Position numbers and translations under genes: made by a program. 14,868 nucleotides of DNA, taken from positions 1-14,868 of the forward strand of contig JACNJI010000397.1 of assembly GCA_014382645.1 (NCBI GenBank). The letters run 5' to 3'. Positions 7,553 through 14,868 of the stretch are shown here, in pieces (position 1 is the stretch's first letter; each line of letters starts with the position of its first letter). The DNA comes from Verrucomicrobiota bacterium (GTDB lineage: Bacteria; Verrucomicrobiota; Verrucomicrobiia; Opitutales; Seribacteraceae). The notes below the pieces were generated by a model, which saw only the letters and a program-made list of their open reading frames with translations, ran no database searches and was not told where the DNA came from.

Positions 7553-10500
7553 TCAGACCTCTTCTTCCGTCAACCACCTAAACTTTATGATACGGAACTT
7601 GCGACCGAACTTCCGATTGGTCAAATTCAGGATTTCTCGATCGGTATTCCAACCAGGTAGATCCGGCTCCTCTTCCTCATTGCCTTGAGCTCGGTTGAGC
7701 TTTGATGTGTTCGGTGAGTTCTGATTCAGGTCTAGCCATGGTTCTCCATCTGTCCATTTGCCGTCGCCATTCCAATCGTCGAAAGGTTCTCTGGGGCGGT
7801 GGTGGGCAGGGTCTCCAACCGTAGGGGTGGACGAGCGTTGCTCGAAGGAAGCGTCTTTTTCGTTGATTACGTAGTCCGGAATTCGTTGTACGACTGCTTC
7901 GCAGAATCGCTTAATTCCCGTTTCTTCATCGGGTTCGCCGTAGGTGCGGATTATAAAGGTGTCTGATCTGGGAGAGATTACAGGTGCCAGAGGTGTCAAT
8001 ACGTCACCTTGAGTAAGCCAACCGGGCATCATTGCGGCAGTTGTGGAGTTCTCGATCGCTTGCAAATTGTCGGGAGCTTCCCCAAAGTCGTACGCATCTT
8101 TGTAAACAGTTCTTAGTTTTCTTATGTCGCGATTTGAGCCTAGGCCATCAAAGGATCGATGATCCCAATACTGGTTATTGTTTTCGAACATCCAGATGCC
8201 TCGTCCCCAATAGGGGTTGCCGATTAGTTCGTTCCTGTTGGAGACTTGATCGCCGAATACACTTCTCGGAAAGCTGAAATCGGTTTTCCCTCCCATATTG
8301 TCGTGATTTATAGCTCGAGTTATGGTTTCCGTGACGGGTGCATGATTGAACTCCGCATTGGCGATCGCTGCTTGAATGGTTCCTCGGAATCCCGCTTCAG
8401 TTTCTGGCGTTTCCGCGGGCCAAATATTTGCCTTCAGAGCTCGAAGGTCATAATGATGCCCTGGCTTCCCGGGGACTTCCGGGGATTTTGTTATTCTTCG
8501 ATTTATAAAATCGGCCAAGGAAAGGAATGGTCCTCGACTTTTTACTTCAGTCACCATTTTTTCGGCGAGCAAGCGAAGTTGGTCTTTGTTCAGCGCGACG
8601 TAGCCCGTCCAGTAGTCATCGTTTGGGTTGGCGCCTTGTGATGCCGGTGGGATCTCTTCACCAAAGGGTGCCGTATGGCGAAGGAACGGAAACTTTCCCG
8701 ATGAGAAATTTATCGTTTGGCTGCTTCCCACATGTCCGGCGAGCGAAAGGACATGCTGATCCTGCACGTCGAGCATTTTTGCGGTTTTTCCGGAGAGGCT
8801 TGCGAGTTGGGTCATCCATGCCGTCACAGAGGTCGAATTGATGTTGAACATGCCGTTTACAAGCAAGTTCGAATTTGCCGTTTCAGGGACACGCAACTCG
8901 CTGATTTCTGGCGATTGCCCTTTATCTCGATAGTAGAGAAGGCGACCGTTTCGAAGAGGAGTGTTGTCATCAATTTCTCGTTGGGAAAATGAACTGTCGA
9001 CTTCAACGGTGGGAACGGATGAAAAGTAGTATCCGTCAAATAGGGTTTCGTTGGCGTAAACGCTCTGATCTATGGTTATGTTTTGGTGTTCCACTTCCGA
9101 GTTGGTGTCTCGAAGAACCCCCATCCCGTCGTCGTAATTTCTTGTGTCCCACCACCACCCGGATCGATCTCCGTGAGCATGGTTGAATAAGGATCCAGTA
9201 GGATCTTTGTTGCGATCCATGTAATTTCTTGGAGATTCGGGAGCTTCCGGTTGCCATATGATTCTCGATACTCGGCCCCACTTCTTGTATCTAGCCACTT
9301 GGCCCGTTGCGTAGGAATTACCGACGACGTATGCGGGTGAGTGCGAGTACCAACTGAGGTTTGCGTGTTGAAACTGGGCGATGGACAGCATTGGTTGCCG
9401 AGGTACGTCGAAAAGGGCTAAGCGGGGTGTCGTAGGAAGATTCGCAGGAGATGACATATTGTGGGAATGGCCCATGTGTCCATAGTAACGCCCTGCCCTG
9501 TCGGGAGTGGGTATGTCGGGCATGGCGAACTTCGTCCCCGAAGGTCCTGTGTTCCAGTTCGAGACATTGCGGAATTGACCGGTCTGTTTCATCGCCCATT
9601 CCTGAGAGGAATTTCCGTCAAATTGATACCGAGTGTAGAATTCGACGTGCTCTCCTTCCCCCATTTTCCTATTTCCCAATAAACCTTTGCGATGGTCGCC
9701 TCGACTTGAGAAACTGTTCACTTGCCACAAGTCTCCCGAACCATCTTGATAACTGTCTACGAGTGCTCTGGGATTGAATTCGTGAAAAACAATTCTCTGC
9801 GAAGTGGTGGACAAGCGACGCCGAATCCTATATCCCAAGCCATCCCCACTTACGATTCTCTGCCCAAGTTTTCCTTGAGCGAGATCATTGGCCCGGCGAT
9901 AGTCTTCTCTCCAGATCCTGTGATGGCTGCCGAATTCTTTGTTAACTTTCTGTAAAGGACGTCTTACGCTACCGTCCATCAGGTAAAGTACGGTTCCCTT
10001 TGCGATGGTTTGGGGTTGGCTTATAATTGCGTTGTGTGATTGTTCGATTGAGTTTCGGTTGAAACCTGCAGCCCCATGCACGATATGCCGAATGGTAATG
10101 GGATCGTTTCCGGGAATGCTGAATCTGGATGCATCTCCCTCGAAGTAGACGTGACGGAGTGGGGAGCTGCCGTGATGGTTTACCATGTTTATGATCGTTC
10201 CGGGCTGATAGCGTTTGGGTCCCGGTTCGATGCAGAACAACAATTTTTGGCCGGGTTCGAAAGATATTGCTTCAGTTTGCAATTTAAGGGGAGGTCGTCC
10301 CGATCTTCGGGCGTGCGGGTCGATTTGATAAGGGTGAAAGTGCTGAACGCCGTTTCTGTCGTCAACATAAGGCATGAAGGTTGGAAAAGTACCTGCTTCA
10401 TTTCGTCTTCTGAAATTTAGAAAATTGTCTGAAGCTGCTTTTGAGCCAGGCTGCAGACCGTCGCCGACTGCTAACCAGTCCGAACCGTTGTGGTCGTCCC

Positions 10501-12760
10501 CATTACCCCATTTTTGACTCATGTCGGCGTGCCATAACCGGTTTTGTACCGTCCACCATTCGTCATTGTGCCCACCCCCGCCATCGTGGTGACCGTTTCC
10601 GTTCTTGTCGTTGAAGGGTTCGCCCGGGTCGTACCGACTGTTGAGGTTGATGTCCATGTACGGCTCGCCCGAGTTTGGGTCTCCCCAGTTATAGCGGTCC
10701 AATCCCCAGAAACCATAATAGTTTCCGTTTTTGTCGATTTCTCGATTGCGGAAGACGTGATTGACGAACCTTGGGTCGGGATGGCGAGGGGAACTACGTT
10801 GACTGTGTATCCTCCATTTGTAAAAAACCTCACGTTCTTTGGTGTTGTAGGCGGCGATTGTACAACCTTTGATCTCATATTCCATTTGATATCTTGCAGC
10901 CGAAAGCTTGACGTTGTATGGATTCCACAGAGCAAAGGTCGGCATGATTGCCAACCGAAGAACATGACCTCCTCCGGTTTGCGCAGTGTAGATGATCTGT
11001 CTGTGTTGAAGCTCGACTAGGACCGGACCGATGGGGTGGTTGGATGGTTCTTCCCGTTGATGTGCCATGTTGTAGGAGTTTGGTCTGTAATTGGAAAACT
11101 GAGCACGATGCCTTATGTAGGGTTGCATGCTGTTTCCGCTTGTTCCCCCTTTGTTCCCCGGTCGTGAGTCAAAGGTCACGAAATGATCCCCTACGCGTTG
11201 TGGAAAGCGATCTGGGGCTTCAGGAGGAACTGACATCAGATAAGGATCGTTGCCGGAGAAATGCTCGTACAATTTATAGTAGTCTCTCAATACGTTCCAC
11301 ATCGGGCCAAACATGAAGCCGTTTTTTGAATCAATGGGAGCGTCAGTCCCGTAGCGCCAGAAATTTGCTTTGTCCGTTCCTGCCGCGAATTCCTTGAGGT
11401 AGTGAACTTGTTCGTGGAAAAGTGGAAGCTCGTTCATTTTTCCGTCGCCTTTAATCTTGGTTCCATCGGGATTGACTTGCAAAGTCCATTCCACATCGGG
11501 TTTCCCGAAGTAGCCCGTGAGGTCTCGCTTTAAGCCACCACGGGAAACATCTGACAGTACTCCTGCTGAATGGGTGGTTAGGGTGTGAAACCTATACTTG
11601 AGTTGCTGGTCGTCGGAGCCTGTGAATTTCCCTTGGCGGGCGTATGTTGGAGAGAGATTGTTGACCTGAGTCAGGTTGATGACTTTCTTGCGGTTTTCGT
11701 CGTAGGCGGGGTCGACAGCTAAGTCGTGCCCATCCTTTAAGTTCGGCTCAGGCGAGACAATCAGGTTGCTTTCGGTTGCCCCGTAATTCGATGAAATGTC
11801 TGCATCTTTATGGGGGTTCACTATGTTTGCTTTTGTTTTCACCCCTTCGTCCCCGACCCAATAGGCATATGCCCCCGCAGGCTTTTGATTATTTGGTGCT
11901 GAGGTTGGCGGAGAGCTGGGGGAACCAGATGGAGAAGAATTCGAAGGGACGATTAACCGAGAGTGGTCCAGTGTCATATCCGTCTTCATTACCTTGATCT
12001 TGCCGTACAGAATCGGATCTATGTTTTCCGGGTCGAGCACTGAATCGTTCACTAGCCATACGCTTTCCGAACCACTGGAGTCAGGGTCGGGCACGTCGTC
12101 GAAAACGGGGTGGAAGTAGTCTGGTTTTCCATCGGCGTCCTTGTCTTGGCGAACTCGGTTGCGATACTCGTCGTCCGTTTCGTTGGCGACCCCATCGGGA
12201 AAATTTTGTTCTTCATGAAGCCACTGATGCCGTCTTTTGCCCTGAAAGTTTTTGCCTTCGTTGCCACTCACCAGCCAAGCCACTTCATTGGCGGGGTGTT
12301 CATCGAATTCCGAGTCGTACATGACGTCGGGAGGAGGTCCTAGCAAATTTCCGTTTTTGTCTACTTTGGGAGCGATGGAACTGCTTTCCAAGTTTTTGGG
12401 CGAGAGAGGAGGCGCTGATTGTCTCTTCCATACACCCGTCCAATAAGGATTCGCGACGTTGTCCAGTTCCGGGGTGTTGGGATCGTAGTCCAGTAAGCTC
12501 GCGGTTCCCGTCAACCGGGTATCCAAGCCAGCGTGCTTCTGTAGTTCCCCAATTGCCACCATGAGGCCCATGCGTGCATTGCCTGCAGCCAAAACCTTTT
12601 GTTTTCGTAATTCCGTTAAACGCAATTCGGCGCCAACGTAAGTGATTAGAGTGACCACCAATAAAAAGACGAGGCTCATGAGAGCCAACGCAAGTAAAAG
12701 GGCGAAGCCTTTACGGTGCCTATCGCCTTGCGGTACAAACTTGGTAGAATTCTTGGGCAA
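7553..12760 (-). CDS. Giant prepilin-like surface protein, Verru_Chthon cassette A-like
   Basis: This 1,735-residue protein starts with a basic leader (to Lys17), then GFALLLALALMSLVFLL and further hydrophobic residues to about 43, a type IV prepilin-like N-terminus. As in PilX/GspK-like minor pilins, the +5 Glu is missing. The remainder is predicted exported. The sequence AYAYWVGDEGVK (297-308), the size and the N-terminus recall the Verrucomicrobia family called Verru_Chthon cassette protein A; this is recognition from memory. EF-hand-like loops occur at 703-714 (Asp703, Asn705, Asn707, Asp711, Glu714) and 1662-1673 (Asp1662, Asn1664, Asp1666, Glu1673), with partial ones at 206-217 and 718-729. 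FLSLADFINRR (1412-1422) is a further conserved-looking element. The start is TTG at 12760; the frame is open upstream only to a TAG at 12788-12790, with no ATG between. The other small prepilin genes expected of a full cassette are absent here. Function unknown: possibly a calcium-stabilised surface or pseudopilus component. Confidence 0.85.
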   Translation of the reverse strand: MPKNSTKFVPQGDRHRKGFALLLALALMSLVFLLVVTLITYVGAELRLTELRKQKVLAAGNARMGLMVAIGELQKHAGLDTRLTGTASLLDYDPNTPELDNVANPYWTGVWKRQSAPPLSPKNLESSSIAPKVDKNGNLLGPPPDVMYDSEFDEHPANEVAWLVSGNEGKNFQGKRRHQWLHEEQNFPDGVANETDDEYRNRVRQDKDADGKPDYFHPVFDDVPDPDSSGSESVWLVNDSVLDPENIDPILYGKIKVMKTDMTLDHSRLIVPSNSSPSGSPSSPPTSAPNNQKPAGAYAYWVGDEGVKTKANIVNPHKDADISSNYGATESNLIVSPEPNLKDGHDLAVDPAYDENRKKVINLTQVNNLSPTYARQGKFTGSDDQQLKYRFHTLTTHSAGVLSDVSRGGLKRDLTGYFGKPDVEWTLQVNPDGTKIKGDGKMNELPLFHEQVHYLKEFAAGTDKANFWRYGTDAPIDSKNGFMFGPMWNVLRDYYKLYEHFSGNDPYLMSVPPEAPDRFPQRVGDHFVTFDSRPGNKGGTSGNSMQPYIRHRAQFSNYRPNSYNMAHQREEPSNHPIGPVLVELQHRQIIYTAQTGGGHVLRLAIMPTFALWNPYNVKLSAARYQMEYEIKGCTIAAYNTKEREVFYKWRIHSQRSSPRHPDPRFVNHVFRNREIDKNGNYYGFWGLDRYNWGDPNSGEPYMDINLNSRYDPGEPFNDKNGNGHHDGGGGHNDEWWTVQNRLWHADMSQKWGNGDDHNGSDWLAVGDGLQPGSKAASDNFLNFRRRNEAGTFPTFMPYVDDRNGVQHFHPYQIDPHARRSGRPPLKLQTEAISFEPGQKLLFCIEPGPKRYQPGTIINMVNHHGSSPLRHVYFEGDASRFSIPGNDPITIRHIVHGAAGFNRNSIEQSHNAIISQPQTIAKGTVLYLMDGSVRRPLQKVNKEFGSHHRIWREDYRRANDLAQGKLGQRIVSGDGLGYRIRRRLSTTSQRIVFHEFNPRALVDSYQDGSGDLWQVNSFSSRGDHRKGLLGNRKMGEGEHVEFYTRYQFDGNSSQEWAMKQTGQFRNVSNWNTGPSGTKFAMPDIPTPDRAGRYYGHMGHSHNMSSPANLPTTPRLALFDVPRQPMLSIAQFQHANLSWYSHSPAYVVGNSYATGQVARYKKWGRVSRIIWQPEAPESPRNYMDRNKDPTGSLFNHAHGDRSGWWWDTRNYDDGMGVLRDTNSEVEHQNITIDQSVYANETLFDGYYFSSVPTVEVDSSFSQREIDDNTPLRNGRLLYYRDKGQSPEISELRVPETANSNLLVNGMFNINSTSVTAWMTQLASLSGKTAKMLDVQDQHVLSLAGHVGSSQTINFSSGKFPFLRHTAPFGEEIPPASQGANPNDDYWTGYVALNKDQLRLLAEKMVTEVKSRGPFLSLADFINRRITKSPEVPGKPGHHYDLRALKANIWPAETPETEAGFRGTIQAAIANAEFNHAPVTETITRAINHDNMGGKTDFSFPRSVFGDQVSNRNELIGNPYWGRGIWMFENNNQYWDHRSFDGLGSNRDIRKLRTVYKDAYDFGEAPDNLQAIENSTTAAMMPGWLTQGDVLTPLAPVISPRSDTFIIRTYGEPDEETGIKRFCEAVVQRIPDYVINEKDASFEQRSSTPTVGDPAHHRPREPFDDWNGDGKWTDGEPWLDLNQNSPNTSKLNRAQGNEEEEPDLPGWNTDREILNLTNRKFGRKFRIIKFRWLTEEEV
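7742..7777 (-). other. EF-hand-like calcium loop (C-terminal)
   Basis: Residues 1662-1673 of the giant protein read DWNGDGKWTDGE. They place Asp, Asn and Asp at loop positions 1, 3 and 5 and Glu at position 12, matching a 12-residue EF-hand or dockerin-type loop. Calcium binding is inferred. Confidence 0.6.
10619..10654 (-). other. EF-hand-like calcium loop (central)
   Basis: Residues 703-714 of the giant protein read DINLNSRYDPGE, with Asp, Asn, Asn, Asp and Glu at positions 1, 3, 5, 9 and 12 of a canonical loop. A second, incomplete loop, DKNGNGHHDGGG, follows at residues 718-729 (bases 10574-10609). Together they could form a paired calcium site. Confidence 0.6.
12632..12712 (-). other. 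Prepilin-type N-terminal membrane helix
   Basis: Residues 17-43 of the giant protein form Lys-Gly-Phe followed by an unbroken hydrophobic stretch. This matches the leader-peptide junction and helix of type IV pilin-like proteins, so a prepilin peptidase could cut after Gly18. No prepilin peptidase is encoded in this window. Confidence 0.65.
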
Positions 12761-12789
12761 ATTTACTAAGGATTTATGATTTTTACCCT

Positions 12790-12799
12790 AAGACGTCTT
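12790..12799. promoter_or_regulatory. Palindrome upstream of the giant gene
   Basis: AAGACGTCTT is a perfect ten-base palindrome starting 30 bases before the TTG start of the giant gene. A second imperfect palindrome, GCAAGTACTTTGC, lies at 12811-12823. Their clustering in a 100-base gap suggests a control region, but no regulator is known. Confidence 0.3.
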
Positions 12800-12830
12800 T
12801 AGCTGTGGGTGCAAGTACTTTGCCAAGTGA

Positions 12831-12851
12831 TTTAACCCCGACTTTAACCCC
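12831..12851 (-). repeat. Tandem 9-base direct repeat GGGGTTAAA
   Basis: On the minus strand GGGGTTAAA occurs twice, separated by three bases (copies at 12843-12851 and 12831-12839), giving a 12-base period, a little over one helix turn. It lies between the M20 gene and the giant gene. Such spacing suits a dimeric activator bound on one face of DNA upstream of a promoter; that role is inferred. Confidence 0.45.
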
Positions 12852-12860
12852 ACCAGCGTA

Positions 12861-14000
12861 TTAAGGCTGATCTTGTAGGAAACGAAGGACGATGGCGGTG
12901 GCTTGATCGAGTTGGTTAAGGTCAATCCATTCGTCGGCGGAGTGGGCTTGGGCGATGTCGCCCGGACCGAAGACGATCGCTGGAGTTCCGCCCATGGCGA
13001 TGGGAGAGGCGTCGGTAAAGTAATCGACCCCTATTGACTTGCGGCGTTTCGCGGCTTTCATGAACTGCCGGACGGCAGGTAGCTCCGGATCGGTTTCCAG
13101 TGGTGGGCAGGGTACGCCGCGGCACTCCTGTGGGTTCACTACTTTGAGTTTCCGTTTGGCCAGAAGACGATTGATTTCTTGGTAGACGGATTTCTCGGTC
13201 TCGCCGGGCAAGGTTCGTCGGTCGACTTCGATGCTGCAACGTTCGGGTACGACGTTGGTTTGGCTGCCGCCTTTTATCGTTCCTATGTTTATGCTCGGAT
13301 GTCCGAGCAGGGGGTGTTTTCCCTTTTTTAGTTGTTCGACGTATTCGGTGAGTAGTGTCTCAGTGACGCGAGCCATTTCATGGATGGCGCTTTTGCCGAG
13401 GTGAGGCGTGGCTCCGTGGGCGGCTTTCCCCCGGGTCTCGAATCGTAGCCAGAGGTTTCCCTTGTGGGCGGTCACGACCTGCAGCTGGGTGGGTTCGCCC
13501 GCAATCGCTAGATCGGCTTTAGGTCCTCGTTCCCCAAAGATGCGAGAACCTGATTGCCCATACTCTTCGTCGACTAATCCCACGAACAGAATTTCAGTTT
13601 CCGCGGGGTGGTTCTTGCCTTTGGCCAGTTCAAGTAGGGCATGAAAGAAGGCGGCGACGGAACCCTTGGTGTCGCAGGCTCCGCGTCCATGCAGGCGACC
13701 GTTCTTCACTCGCGGAGTGAATTGCTTGTCCTCGGCGGGCACCACGTCGAGGTGGGGAGCGAGGACGATGCGACGCTTTACCTTGCCCCTAGGTTTTAGC
13801 CGCACGAACAGGTTTTTGCGTCCGGGCAGAACGTTTTGTCGAGAAATCTCGAGACCTTGCTTGCGGGCAAGCTCGGTTAAGTATGAGGCGACTCTTTCCT
13901 CACCCGTGCGCTCGGAATCGTTGGGGAGAAAAGCCGGGTTTACGCTGGGTATGGCTACGATGTCTCGCAGGAGTTTGGCGACGGTGGAAAGTTTGGCCAC
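12861..14000 (-). CDS. M20-family metallopeptidase/deacylase (ArgE/DapE type)
   Basis: This 379-residue cytoplasmic hydrolase has the two-zinc M20 signature: His83 and Asp85 in HLDVVPA, bridging Asp110 in GRGACDTKG, catalytic Glu145 and Glu146 in DEEYG, Glu169 in AGEPT and His353 in AQAHSADEW. GKAAHG (191-196) and GTIKGGSQTNVVP (240-252) belong to the dimerisation domain inserted at roughly 178-285. The closest types are acetylornithine deacetylase and succinyl-diaminopimelate desuccinylase, and I cannot choose between them or a general peptidase. The length is normal and no zinc ligand is missing. The start is GTG at 14000; an in-frame TAG lies upstream at 14043-14045 with no ATG between, and there is no visible Shine-Dalgarno. 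It lies 109 bases after the DUF1080 gene. Neither neighbour indicates an arginine or lysine pathway. Confidence 0.9.
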   Translation of the reverse strand: MAKLSTVAKLLRDIVAIPSVNPAFLPNDSERTGEERVASYLTELARKQGLEISRQNVLPGRKNLFVRLKPRGKVKRRIVLAPHLDVVPAEDKQFTPRVKNGRLHGRGACDTKGSVAAFFHALLELAKGKNHPAETEILFVGLVDEEYGQSGSRIFGERGPKADLAIAGEPTQLQVVTAHKGNLWLRFETRGKAAHGATPHLGKSAIHEMARVTETLLTEYVEQLKKGKHPLLGHPSINIGTIKGGSQTNVVPERCSIEVDRRTLPGETEKSVYQEINRLLAKRKLKVVNPQECRGVPCPPLETDPELPAVRQFMKAAKRRKSIGVDYFTDASPIAMGGTPAIVFGPGDIAQAHSADEWIDLNQLDQATAIVLRFLQDQP

Positions 14001-14109
14001 GAGAGGAAAATGAGTTAAGAAGGGAGATTTACACCTTCTCGACTATGCGGTTTTCCATTATGGGTCATTCCTAATCCACGTCATACTGCCGAGGAGGAAT
14101 AGGGGGCGT

Positions 14110-14868
14110 TCAAGGGAGCTCGGCGACCTTCATGTTGCGGTAGTCGATTCCCATGATACGACTGCCGTGCAACTGGATGCCGATGGGGCCTTCTTCCTTG
14201 GCCGAACCGGACTTGTAGGTCATTACCTCTTCACCCTGTAACCAAACCGTGTATTGATTGCCGATGGCTTGAATGCGCATGGTATTCCAGTCTTTGGCTT
14301 TCAAGAGCTTTTTGATGTTTTTGGCCTCCACAGGATAGCCTTTGCCCGGAATATAGGGGGAACAGGTCATGTCTCGCTTCAATGAACCTGAAATGCCGAT
14401 CTGTATTTGGTCTTGGGTGCGAACGTGAACTCCGGAATCCACCGTACCCTCGCCAAAGCGAAAGTCTAATTCCATTACGAAGTCCCTGTACTTTTTCTTT
14501 GTCCACAGGACGGAACCTTTTTTCTTGGGTCCGTTGCGAATTTCCAGAACTCCGTTGTTCACCTTGTACCATCCGGCTTTGTCGTTGCCGGAAGGCACTT
14601 GCCAGCCGGCGAGGTCTTTCCCGAGAATGGGTTTGAGGTCCAGCTTGCTCGAGTCGAAAGTTTTGGCCGATGTAGCGTTCAGTTTCTTGAAGCGATGGAT
14701 GCGACCCGCAACGCTGTATTCCGCGACGATTACGTCGCCCGATGCATTGAATGTCACGCCATGGGGATCGGTCACGAAACCAGCTCGCCAAGCTGATTTG
14801 GGATTGCGGTTTGGCCCTACTTCCTTTTGTTTTCTGTTGTGGCCCAATGGTGTTACTCCCTTGCCCGC
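14110..14868 (-). CDS. Propeller-DUF1080 (3-keto-disaccharide hydrolase) fusion, 5' end missing
   Basis: The reading frame is open to the last base of the window, so this is the C-terminal part (about 252 codons) of a longer gene. A TTG at 14847 could be mistaken for a start, but the protein reads on upstream without a stop and has no signal peptide there. The first 55 or so visible residues (TDPHGVTFNASGDVIVAEY) look like the last blade of an NHL or similar propeller. From about residue 70 of the TTG frame a DUF1080/LamG-like jelly-roll domain follows: LKPILGKDLAGWQV (71-84), YRDFVMELDFRFGEG (120-134), DSGVHVRTQDQIQIGI (137-152) and WNTMRIQAIGNQYTVWLQG (187-205). Proteins with DUF1080 are abundant and secreted in Planctomycetes and Verrucomicrobia, and some hydrolyse 3-keto-sugars. 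Activity here is inferred. It ends with TGA at 14110-14112. Confidence 0.85.
   Translation of the reverse strand, partial: AGKGVTPLGHNRKQKEVGPNRNPKSAWRAGFVTDPHGVTFNASGDVIVAEYSVAGRIHRFKKLNATSAKTFDSSKLDLKPILGKDLAGWQVPSGNDKAGWYKVNNGVLEIRNGPKKKGSVLWTKKKYRDFVMELDFRFGEGTVDSGVHVRTQDQIQIGISGSLKRDMTCSPYIPGKGYPVEAKNIKKLLKAKDWNTMRIQAIGNQYTVWLQGEEVMTYKSGSAKEEGPIGIQLHGSRIMGIDYRNMKVAELP

Noticed and set aside
12788..12835. Sigma70-like boxes (TTGCAC-18-TAGGGT and TTGGCA variants) before the giant gene
   Set aside because: The -10 matches are poor and several overlapping combinations score alike, so no single promoter can be chosen.
14088..14124. GCCGAG and CTCGGC inverted repeat around the DUF1080 stop codon
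   Set aside because: The loop is 25 bases long, half of the repeat lies in coding sequence, and no T run follows, so a terminator is not supported.
14845..14847. TTG as start codon of the DUF1080 gene
   Set aside because: The frame is open and protein-like upstream to the window edge, and the domain architecture requires more N-terminal sequence.

Overview
The window looks like a chromosomal piece of a Verrucomicrobiota bacterium. The main clues are a secreted protein with a PVC-type CxxCH heme-binding domain behind a dehydrogenase-like beta-propeller, and a 1,735-residue prepilin-like protein resembling the 'Verru_Chthon cassette protein A' type. A protein ending in a DUF1080 domain fits the same group. 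This placement rests on recognised protein style, not on a marker gene. All eight genes I can support lie on the minus strand, so transcription runs from high to low coordinates. No gap between genes exceeds 200 bases. I see no rRNA, tRNA, CRISPR array, insertion sequence or phage gene.

Layout in transcription order. (1) 14868-14110: the 3' part of a gene cut by the window edge, with the tail of a propeller-like domain followed by a DUF1080 (3-keto-disaccharide hydrolase) domain. (2) 14000-12861: an M20-family zinc peptidase/deacylase of the ArgE/DapE type. (3) 12760-7553: the giant prepilin-like protein, with an N-terminal pilin-type membrane helix and several EF-hand-like calcium loops. (4) 7513-6584: a small secreted protein of unknown function. 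(5) 6565-5120: a GntP-family sugar-acid permease. (6) 5009-3705: glucarate dehydratase GudD. (7) 3622-2714: 5-dehydro-4-deoxyglucarate dehydratase KdgD. (8) 2732-198: the PVC-type heme-binding lipoprotein, whose start overlaps the end of kdgD. The last 197 bases (1-197) hold no gene I can support.

Genes 5 to 7 form a coherent route: uptake of a sugar diacid, dehydration of D-glucarate to 5-keto-4-deoxyglucarate, then dehydration and decarboxylation to 2-oxoglutarate semialdehyde. The dehydrogenase that would finish the route to 2-oxoglutarate is not in the window. The lipoprotein overlaps kdgD by 19 bases and carries a sugar-dehydrogenase-like propeller plus a cytochrome-c-like domain. A reasonable hypothesis is therefore that it oxidises a sugar outside the cytoplasm and feeds the acid to the permease. 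Genes 3 and 4 sit immediately upstream with small gaps (39 and 18 bases), so a surface-structure module may be co-transcribed with the sugar-acid module. The longer gaps before genes 3 and 6 contain palindromes and a tandem repeat that may be control sites.
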